Source: Paenibacillus thermotolerans
GTDB lineage: Bacteria; Bacillota; Bacilli; Paenibacillales; YIM-B00363
DNA length: 64,000 nt
Assembly (NCBI RefSeq): GCF_028745515.1
Contig: NZ_JAQZSG010000028.1
Location: 1-64,000 of the forward strand
Reading direction: 5' to 3'
Below the pieces are notes generated by a model that ran no database searches, had not been told where the DNA came from, and saw only the letters and a list, made by a program, of their open reading frames with translations. Below, one piece after another: positions 57,832 to 64,000 of the stretch (positions are counted from its first letter, which is position 1; the number at the start of each line of letters is the position of its first letter). Both the position numbers and the translations under genes were made by a program.

Positions 57832-59592
57832 ATGAGTTTGCTTACAGTGAAAGACAAGCAGTTTTACTTGGACGGTGAGCCGCTGCACATCTTGTCGGGG
57901 GCAATCCATTATTTTCGCGTCGTACCCGAGTATTGGAAGGACCGGCTGCTGAAGCTGAAGGCGTGCGGCTTTAACACGGTGGAAACGTATATTGCCTGGA
58001 ATTTTCATGAACCGGAGGAGGGCAAGTTCCGCTTCGACCATATGGCGGACGTGGCCGGCTTCATTCGCTTGGCGGGGGAGCTCGGGCTTCACGTCATCGT
58101 GCGGCCGAGCCCTTACATTTGCGCGGAATGGGAGTTCGGCGGATTGCCGGCCTGGCTGCTCAAAGACTCCAACATTCGTCTGCGCTGCTGCGACCCCTTA
58201 TTCTTAGAAAAGGTCGACGCCTATTACGACGTGCTGATTCCGATTCTAGTGCCGCTGCTCAGCACGAACGGCGGACCGATTATCGCGGTGCAGATCGAGA
58301 ATGAATACGGCAGCTACGGCAACGACAGCAACTATTTGGAGCATCTCAAGAACGGCTTGATCGAAAGAGGCGTCGACGTACTGCTGTTTACTTCGGACGG
58401 TCCGGAAGACTCGATGCTCCAAGGCGGGACGCTGCCGGATGTAACGGCGACCGTAAACTTCGGTTCACGGGCGGACGATGCGTTCATGAAGCTGAGACAA
58501 TACCGTTCAGACGATCCGCTGGTATGCATGGAATTCTGGAACGGCTGGTTCGATCATTGGATGGAGCAGCATCATACCCGAGACGCCCAAGATGTCGCGA
58601 ACGTGTTCGAGGACATGCTGAAAGCCGGCGCGTCCGTCAACTTCTTTATGTTCCACGGCGGAACGAATTTCGGCTTTTACAACGGAGCGAATCACGGAGA
58701 ACGCTATGAGCCGACCGTTACGAGCTACGATTACGACTGTCTGCTGACCGAATGGGGGACGCCGACGCAGAAATTCACTCTCGTCCGCGAGGTGATGGCC
58801 CGGTACGCCGACATCGGCCATACCGAGCTGCCGCAGCCGATTCCGATCAAGCGGTACGGCGACGTAAAGCTGGCTCAATCGGCCGGCTTATTCGACCAGC
58901 TTGACCGGCTGTCGAATCCGGTGCGGAGAACGTGCCCGGAGCCGATGGAGAAGGTCGGGCAAAACTACGGCTTCATATTGTATTCCACCCATGTTTCCGG
59001 TCCGAGGGGCGGAGCTCAGCTGACGCTGCAGGACGTTCACGACCGGGCGCTTGTATTTATCGATGGGGCGTATATCGGAACGGTAGAGCGATGGAAGCCG
59101 CAGCCGCTCACGGTCAAAATTCCGGCGGGAGGCGCAAGGCTCGACATCCTCGTCGAGAACATGGGACGGGTCAATTACGGTCCTTATCTCAAGGACTATA
59201 AGGGAATTACGGAAGGCGTAAGGCTGAACAATCAATTTCTGTTTGATTGGACGATTTACCCGCTGCCGCTGACGGACCTTGGCGGTCTGCAATTTTCGGC
59301 GGCGGAGGACGGCGGGCAATATACGGCCGTGGGCGCAAAGCCGGCGTTCTACAAAGGAACGATCGGCATTGACGAAACGGCCGATACGTTTATCCGTCTT
59401 GACGGCTGGACGAAGGGCGTCGTCTATGTGAACGGCTTCAACCTCGGGCGATATTGGAATGTCGGGCCGCAGAAAACTTTATACGTCCCGGCGCCGCTGC
59501 TTCGCAAGGGAGAGAATGAAATTATCGTGTTCGAGCTGCACGGAAATACGGCGCACGATACGGTTGTTTTGACGGATGCCCCTGAGCTGTAG
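57832..59592 (+). CDS. GH35 beta-galactosidase, cytoplasmic
   Basis: A 586-residue retaining galactosidase. It begins KQFYLDGEPLHILSGAIHYFRV and has the GH35 signature GGPIIAVQIENEYGSYG with the acid/base Glu158; the nucleophile is Glu234 in VCMEFWNGWFDHW. Two beta domains follow the barrel, ending with GVVYVNGFNLGRYWNVGPQKTLYVPAPLL, the usual jelly roll. Members of this size act on beta-1,3 or beta-1,4 galactose ends of oligosaccharides. It is probably cotranscribed with GH95, so that defucosylated galactose ends can be removed next. Confidence 0.93.
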   Translation: MSLLTVKDKQFYLDGEPLHILSGAIHYFRVVPEYWKDRLLKLKACGFNTVETYIAWNFHEPEEGKFRFDHMADVAGFIRLAGELGLHVIVRPSPYICAEWEFGGLPAWLLKDSNIRLRCCDPLFLEKVDAYYDVLIPILVPLLSTNGGPIIAVQIENEYGSYGNDSNYLEHLKNGLIERGVDVLLFTSDGPEDSMLQGGTLPDVTATVNFGSRADDAFMKLRQYRSDDPLVCMEFWNGWFDHWMEQHHTRDAQDVANVFEDMLKAGASVNFFMFHGGTNFGFYNGANHGERYEPTVTSYDYDCLLTEWGTPTQKFTLVREVMARYADIGHTELPQPIPIKRYGDVKLAQSAGLFDQLDRLSNPVRRTCPEPMEKVGQNYGFILYSTHVSGPRGGAQLTLQDVHDRALVFIDGAYIGTVERWKPQPLTVKIPAGGARLDILVENMGRVNYGPYLKDYKGITEGVRLNNQFLFDWTIYPLPLTDLGGLQFSAAEDGGQYTAVGAKPAFYKGTIGIDETADTFIRLDGWTKGVVYVNGFNLGRYWNVGPQKTLYVPAPLLRKGENEIIVFELHGNTAHDTVVLTDAPEL

Positions 59593-59623
59593 AACATTCG
59601 CCGCAATGAGGTTAATTTTGTGC

Positions 59624-59655
59624 AAAAGTGCCTTAGAATCCTCAGTGGGACTTTT
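59624..59655 (+). terminator. Weak terminator after GH35
   Basis: AAAAGTGCC (59624-59632) pairs imperfectly with GGGACTTTT (59647-59655). The T run is part of the stem. Confidence 0.5.
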
Positions 59656-59671
59656 CCCGCCTGCATTTTAA

Positions 59672-59718
59672 GATTAAAGAAGAATTGTTTTCATGAAATG
59701 AACAACAATTCTTTAATC
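59672..59718. repeat. Long AT-rich inverted repeat before the PhyH gene
   Basis: GATTAAAGAAGAATTGTT (59672-59689) pairs with AACAATTCTTTAATC (59704-59718) apart from three extra bases. Immediately to its right a second inverted repeat, AAGAAAACCT (59721-59730) and AGGTTTTCTT (59773-59782), encloses the -35 of the PhyH promoter and overlaps its -10. Confidence 0.65.
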
Positions 59719-59759
59719 GCAAGAAAACCTTCCGCTAATCGCGGTGTTGCTTCTGTGGA

Positions 59760-59787
59760 TTGGCATCGAAAGAGGTTTTCTTATAAT
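59760..59787 (+). promoter_or_regulatory. Promoter of the PhyH-HEAT gene
   Basis: TTGGCA (59760-59765), 16 nt, TATAAT (59782-59787). The start codon is 32 nt downstream. Confidence 0.7.
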
Positions 59788-59819
59788 TTGGGTAATTGAA
59801 ACGGGAGGGCTCAGTTACG

Positions 59820-61235
59820 ATGGCGGAAAACAAACCGTTGCTTCTAACCGACGAACAGATGAGGAAATTTATTGCGGAAGGCTTTTTGATTTTACAAACG
59901 GATTTTTCCAAGGGATTCCACGATTCGCTGTTCGAGCAATTGAAGAAGGTGTACACCGAGGAAGGCAATCCGGGCAACAACTTGCTGCCGCGCATTCGGG
60001 AGCTGCAGAAGGTGTTCGACCATCCGGTCATTACGGGAGCGCTTACCAGCGTGCTCGGACCGAACTATATGCTGCATACGCACCGGCACGGCCATTACAA
60101 CGCCGAACCGAAGCCGGGCGGCTGGCATAAGGACAGCTATTGGGGCTACAGCAGGGCGCGCAACCATCATCCGTGGTGGGCGATGGTCATGTATTTCCCG
60201 CAGGATACGCCTGTGGAGCTCGGACCGACGAGCGTCATGCCCGGCACGCAAAATTACGCGACGCGCACGTTCGAATCCGACGAGCATCCCGGCGAAGCGC
60301 TGGCAAGCGGCGAAGCCGGCACGTTCGCGCTCATCCATTACGACATTTGGCACCGTTCGACGTCTAACAAGCTTGGCACGCCGCGCTACATGCTGAAGTT
60401 CGAGTTCATGCGAACGGTTGCTCCCGCTGCGCCGAGCTGGGACAATCGGGAGACGTCGTGGAAAGCGCCGAACGATTTGAACGTGCCGATCGCCCGGCAT
60501 GACCTCATGTGGGAGGAAACCTGGAACTGGATGTCGGGCAAAATCGGCAGCCTTGCAGGCACGCTGCCGGAGGACGAAGCCGCCATTCAAGCGCTCGCAA
60601 AGCAGCTGGAGGATTCGTTCGAGCCGAATGCGATCAATGCGGCCTACGAGCTGGCCTGCAGAGGGGCTAAAGGAACGCAGGCGCTGTTGCAAGCGCTGCG
60701 GCACGAGAACGCCATCGTCATCCGCACGGCCGCATACGGATTGGCGGCTGCGGGCGAAGGAGCGGTGAAAGGTTTGATCGAAGCGTTGAACGATCCGAAC
60801 GCCGAGACGGTCAACCGCGCAGCGTTCGCGCTCGGGGAGCTGCGGCATCTTGCCGCCGAGGCGCTGCCGAACATCGCGGCTTTGCTCGATCATCCTTCGG
60901 AGGTCGTAAGGCGTACGGCGGTCGACGCGCTCGGCATGCTAGGCACGTCCGACGCGGCTGCAGACGCAGCGGTATCCGGCTTGATCCGCGGCCTCGCGGA
61001 TGAAGACGTGCAGGTTCGCTTCATGTCGGGGCTGGCGCTCTCGCGTCTCGGCGCGGCTGCCGCACCGGCGGTGCCGGCGCTGGCGAAGGCGCTCGACGAC
61101 GAGAACCGGTACGTCCGGGGGCACGCACTGGAAGCGCTCCGATACATCGGAACGGAAGAAGCGAAAAACCTGCTGATCAAAGAGCTGTTTAATGCCCGCT
61201 GGTGCCCGTCCACTACGCCGGCCAGCACGTTCTAG
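59820..61235 (+). CDS. Phytanoyl-CoA dioxygenase-family oxygenase fused to HEAT repeats
   Basis: A 471-residue protein. The N-terminal part (about 1-255) is a PhyH-type Fe(II)/2-oxoglutarate dioxygenase: His103 and Asp105 in GWHKDSYWG and His178 in YDIWHRST form the iron site, and Arg189 in GTPRYMLKFEF is the likely 2-oxoglutarate ligand. The C-terminal part (about 265-465) is a run of HEAT/PBS-lyase-type helical repeats, such as AVKGLIEALNDPNAETVNRAAFALGEL and ALPNIAALLDHPSEVVRRTAVDALGML. The reaction is probably hydroxylation; the substrate is unknown, and the repeats suggest a protein or large partner. The start is ATG 59820 after GGGAGGG. Its own promoter and terminator show it is a single-gene unit within the glycan region. 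Confidence 0.85.
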   Translation: MAENKPLLLTDEQMRKFIAEGFLILQTDFSKGFHDSLFEQLKKVYTEEGNPGNNLLPRIRELQKVFDHPVITGALTSVLGPNYMLHTHRHGHYNAEPKPGGWHKDSYWGYSRARNHHPWWAMVMYFPQDTPVELGPTSVMPGTQNYATRTFESDEHPGEALASGEAGTFALIHYDIWHRSTSNKLGTPRYMLKFEFMRTVAPAAPSWDNRETSWKAPNDLNVPIARHDLMWEETWNWMSGKIGSLAGTLPEDEAAIQALAKQLEDSFEPNAINAAYELACRGAKGTQALLQALRHENAIVIRTAAYGLAAAGEGAVKGLIEALNDPNAETVNRAAFALGELRHLAAEALPNIAALLDHPSEVVRRTAVDALGMLGTSDAAADAAVSGLIRGLADEDVQVRFMSGLALSRLGAAAAPAVPALAKALDDENRYVRGHALEALRYIGTEEAKNLLIKELFNARWCPSTTPASTF

Positions 61236-61247
61236 CATAAAAAAATG

Positions 61248-61286
61248 AAGCATCTTGCCGCGGATAAAGCGGCAGGATGCTTTTAT
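61248..61286. terminator. Bidirectional terminator between PhyH and AraC genes
   Basis: AAGCATCTTGCCGC (61248-61261) pairs with GCGGCAGGATGCTT (61269-61282) with one G-T pair. T-rich DNA follows on the plus strand and A-rich DNA precedes it, so it serves both convergent genes. Confidence 0.88.
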
Positions 61287-62132
61287 TTACGGCAGCATGA
61301 CGCGGTACTCGGAAGGCGCAAAGCCGGTATGCTCCTTGAACGTTCTGGAGAAGTAGGACACTTCCATGCCTACGGCGTCCGCGACCGCGGAAATTGTCGC
61401 GTTCGTGAACGTAAGCAGCCGCTTCGCCTTCTCGATCCGCTGCCGGTTCAAATATTGAATCGGCGAATAGCCGGTCGTTTCTTTAAAAATTTTAATGAAG
61501 TAGTTCGGATGAAAGTGGGCGAGCTGCGCCAGCTGCTCCACGGACAGCGACTCGGCCAGGTGTTCGTCGATATATTGCAGCACGAGGTTCATTTTGCCCA
61601 TCGAATTGGCCGCTTGCGTGTTCAGCTTGACGGACTCGCCGCTTTCAATAAACAGTGCGATGATTTCGAGCAGGACCGAGTGGACGCGAATATTCGCGGT
61701 TACACCCGAATCTTGCGCGCAGCGGATCAGCCGCTCGAACAAGCGCTTCATATGCTCGGGATCGTCGATGTCGACCACCGTTTGCGTCTCTACGATGCGA
61801 AACAGCGGATATTCGCCGATGTCGGCGGTGAAATGGCACCAATATTTGCCGAAGGTGTCGCCGCCGATCGTTCCATACGATTGAAGGGCTTTAGCGGGCA
61901 GCAGGCAAAGCTGTCCGGGCTTCGGGTAATACGTACGGTCGCCGACCTTCACGTAGCCTTCGCCTTCCATTACAAAGTACAGTTTATTGAACTCGGGCAC
62001 ATAATTGTCCTCGTTCCATGTGATCGGGACTTTCGTATAGGTGGCTACGGACAAATCCAGCTTTACGTTGCCGATTTGCTTTTTCCAAAATTGCTCTTGC
62101 GGAGTCGTCTGCGTCATCGCGGCTTTCATCAT
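61287..62132 (-). CDS. AraC-family regulator with cupin domain (GH2 locus)
   Basis: A 281-residue regulator. A cupin-like sensor (about 15-110: LYFVMEGEGYVKVGDRTYYPKPGQLCLLPAKALQSYG) is joined to a C-terminal AraC HTH pair (LSVEQLAQLAHFHPNYFIKIFKETTGYSPIQYL and ISAVADAVGMEVSYFSRTFKEHTGFAPSEYR). Two adjacent ATG codons (62132 and 62129) follow TTAGGGA; a later ATG at 62117 is also possible. It is divergent from the GH2 gene with a gap of only 70 nt and most likely controls it. Confidence 0.9.
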   Translation of the reverse strand: MMKAAMTQTTPQEQFWKKQIGNVKLDLSVATYTKVPITWNEDNYVPEFNKLYFVMEGEGYVKVGDRTYYPKPGQLCLLPAKALQSYGTIGGDTFGKYWCHFTADIGEYPLFRIVETQTVVDIDDPEHMKRLFERLIRCAQDSGVTANIRVHSVLLEIIALFIESGESVKLNTQAANSMGKMNLVLQYIDEHLAESLSVEQLAQLAHFHPNYFIKIFKETTGYSPIQYLNRQRIEKAKRLLTFTNATISAVADAVGMEVSYFSRTFKEHTGFAPSEYRVMLP

Positions 62133-62202
62133 TCCCTAACTGACAATTCTTGTAATGCCATTATACATGATTTGACGAAATCGGAGAGGAACGTTATAAC
62201 CT

Positions 62203-64000
62203 ATGGGCAGCAAAATTCCATTTAACGACAATTGGCGGTTTCAACTCGAAACGAACGGCCCGCTTGCCGGGGCGGAGCAGGCCGGGTATGACGACTCGGC
62301 ATGGCGCGAACTCAACGTGCCGCACGACTGGAGCATTGAGCTCGAATTTAATCAAGGCTCCCCCGCAACTCACGAAGGCGGTTATTTGGACGGCGGCGTC
62401 GCATGGTACCGGAAGGCGTTTACGCTGCCGCGCGCGCTGGCGGACAAGCGGCTGTCGATCGATTTCGACGGCGTATATATGGACAGCGCCGTTTATTTGA
62501 ACGGGGAGCTGCTCGGCGCGTATCCGTACGGCTATAACGGGTTCAGCATCGATATGAGCGGCAAAGCGCATACGGACGGAACGGAAAACGTGCTCGCCGT
62601 AAGAGTGAACAATACTCAGCCGAGCAGCCGGTGGTACTCCGGTAGCGGAATTTACAGAAACGTTTACTTGACGGTGCGGCATCCCGTTCATGCGGACCGG
62701 CACGGCGTCTTCGTGACGACGCCCGATTTGGAGGCGGACGTGAAGAAAGGTCGGGCGGGCGTACACATTGAAACGAAAGTGAAAAACGACTCCGGGGAAC
62801 CGGCGAGTGTTGCGGTATGCTCGGTCATTTTGGATGAGGAAGGTACGGTTGCCGCAACGGTTCGGTCTAAGGAGACGACAGTGGAGAGCGGAGTCGTCGG
62901 GCGGTTATCGGTTGATGCCGTCATTGAGCAGCCTCGGCTTTGGAGCTTGGAGCGCCCCGTTCGTTATAAGCTTGTAACGGAGGTGCTGGTGAACGGGCAG
63001 ACGACGGATGTGTGCGAAACGCCGTTCGGGCTCCGGTACTTTTCGTTCGACGCGGACGAAGGGTTTTCGCTGAACGGGCGGCATATGAAGCTGCACGGCG
63101 TCTGCATGCACCACGATCTGGGGGCGCTCGGAGCGGCGGTGAACGCACGGGCGGTAGAACGGCAAATGCAGATCATGAAGGAGATGGGCGTGAACGCCAT
63201 TCGGGTGACGCACAATCCCGCCTGCGACGAGCTGATCGAGGCGTGCAACCGGATCGGGCTGCTTGTCGTGGAGGAAGCGTTCGACACCTGGAACATTTCC
63301 AAGAAGGAGTACGATTACGGCCGGTTTTTCGCCGCTTGGGCGGAGCATGACATCAAGGAAATGGTACACAGGCACAAGAACGAGCCGTCGGTCATCATGT
63401 GGTCGATCGGCAACGAAATATACGACACGACCGGTCCGGGAGGCTTGGAGATCGCGCGCAAGCTGGTGAGATGGGTCAAGGAGGCCGATCCGACCCGGCC
63501 GACGACGATCGGCGAGGATAAGACGAGAGGCGACAAAGTCACCGTTACGGCTTTGAACGAATATATCGAGGAAATTTTCAACACGGTCGATGTGGTCGGG
63601 TTGAATTACTCCGAAAACAATTATCAAGGCTACCATGAGCTGCATCCGGAATGGAAGCTGTACGGCTCGGAAACGTCTTCCGCAACGCGCTCGAGAGGGG
63701 TTTATACGCATCCGTACGATTACAATATGAGCAAGACGTACGCGGATGCGCAGCAGTCGTCCTACGACAACGATTACGTCGCTTGGGGCAGAACGGCGGA
63801 GGATGCGTGGAAAAGGGAGCGCGATCTGAAGCACATCGCGGGGCAGTTCATATGGACGGGCTTCGATTATATCGGAGAGCCTACGCCTTACTATAACGCG
63901 TTCCCGTCCAAGAGCTCCTATTTCGGGGCGGTGGATACGGCAGGGTTTCCGAAAGATATTTATTACTACTATCAAAGCCAGTGGAGCGACAAGCCGATGG
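62203..64000 (+). CDS. GH2 beta-galactosidase-type enzyme (3' end outside the window)
   Basis: The frame starts at ATG 62203 and stays open to the window end, giving 599 codons without the C terminus. The layout is that of GH2: sugar-binding jelly roll (about 1-160, FNDNWRFQLETNG ... VPHDWSIE ... VAWYRKAFTLP), immunoglobulin-like domain (165-275) and barrel, with GVCMHHDLGALGAAV, the acid/base Glu405 in WSIGNEIYD and the probable nucleophile Glu490 in LYGSETSS. The family covers beta-galactosidase, glucuronidase and mannosidase; the HHDLGA and GSETSS forms favour galactosidase. There is no signal peptide. GGAGAGGA stands 12 nt upstream, a little far. Divergent from the AraC gene. Confidence 0.9.
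   Translation, partial: MGSKIPFNDNWRFQLETNGPLAGAEQAGYDDSAWRELNVPHDWSIELEFNQGSPATHEGGYLDGGVAWYRKAFTLPRALADKRLSIDFDGVYMDSAVYLNGELLGAYPYGYNGFSIDMSGKAHTDGTENVLAVRVNNTQPSSRWYSGSGIYRNVYLTVRHPVHADRHGVFVTTPDLEADVKKGRAGVHIETKVKNDSGEPASVAVCSVILDEEGTVAATVRSKETTVESGVVGRLSVDAVIEQPRLWSLERPVRYKLVTEVLVNGQTTDVCETPFGLRYFSFDADEGFSLNGRHMKLHGVCMHHDLGALGAAVNARAVERQMQIMKEMGVNAIRVTHNPACDELIEACNRIGLLVVEEAFDTWNISKKEYDYGRFFAAWAEHDIKEMVHRHKNEPSVIMWSIGNEIYDTTGPGGLEIARKLVRWVKEADPTRPTTIGEDKTRGDKVTVTALNEYIEEIFNTVDVVGLNYSENNYQGYHELHPEWKLYGSETSSATRSRGVYTHPYDYNMSKTYADAQQSSYDNDYVAWGRTAEDAWKRERDLKHIAGQFIWTGFDYIGEPTPYYNAFPSKSSYFGAVDTAGFPKDIYYYYQSQWSDKPM

Noticed and set aside
1-64000. tRNA, rRNA, integrase, transposase or prophage genes
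   Set aside because: None of the conserved sequences or protein patterns for these was seen on either strand.

Overview
The window looks like chromosomal DNA of a spore-forming member of the Paenibacillaceae (Paenibacillus or Cohnella type). The reasons are a small acid-soluble spore protein (sspI), a complete gerA-type germinant receptor operon, strong Bacillus-type ribosome binding sites, moderately high GC, and a very dense set of carbohydrate genes. No rRNA, tRNA, transposase, phage or CRISPR array is visible.

Layout. 1-6200 is housekeeping: a stand-alone LytTR regulator, sspI, a SpoU-type rRNA methyltransferase, an AraC regulator, a VOC protein, an MFS transporter, a DUF2892 protein, an NTF2-like protein and an FMN reductase. 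6366-7883 is a cadmium-resistance locus: an intact CadC-type sensor with two operator palindromes, followed by a CadA-type pump that has lost its middle. 7953-28025 is a glycan module: GH20 hexosaminidase and GH29 fucosidase (divergent), a GntR/LacI-type regulator, then a ten-gene same-strand cluster. That cluster holds two solute-binding proteins (one fused to two beta-sandwich modules), two permease pairs, an NHL-repeat/Yip1 membrane protein, a DUF5696 protein, a second paralogous regulator and a sugar isomerase-like protein, but no ATPase. 28478-36255 is a probable operon of cutC, GH38, L-asparaginase and GH38. An MFS transporter, a small acidic protein, repeat DNA and DinB follow. 39570-43146 is the gerA operon. 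43204-64000 is a second glycan region: transglutaminase-redoxin fusion and CBM9 protein (minus strand), sulfatase, MBL hydrolase, GH18, DUF4091, SGNH hydrolase, a beta-helix remnant, a GH16 lipoprotein, AraC, GH95, GH35, a PhyH-HEAT fusion, AraC, and a GH2 enzyme cut by the window end.

How the parts fit. Together the enzymes could remove sialic-acid-free caps from complex glycans: fucose (GH29, GH95), galactose (GH35, GH2), HexNAc (GH20, GH18), mannose (two GH38), sulfate (sulfatase) and free Asn (asparaginase). Almost all lack signal peptides, so the picture is import of oligosaccharides or glycopeptides by the ABC system and trimming in the cytoplasm. The transport ATPase must be supplied from elsewhere, as with MsmX-type shared ATPases. 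The GH16 lipoprotein is the one clearly exported hydrolase.

The most interesting points are: the dual-permease NHL-Yip1/DUF5696 cluster; the CBM-like/SBP fusion; paired GntR/LacI paralogues with candidate TGGTATATC operators; two near-identical promoter modules shared by the sulfatase and GH18 genes; an asparaginase between two mannosidases; two genes reduced to their ends by large internal deletions; a three-copy intergenic repeat family; and a G-rich degenerate minisatellite.
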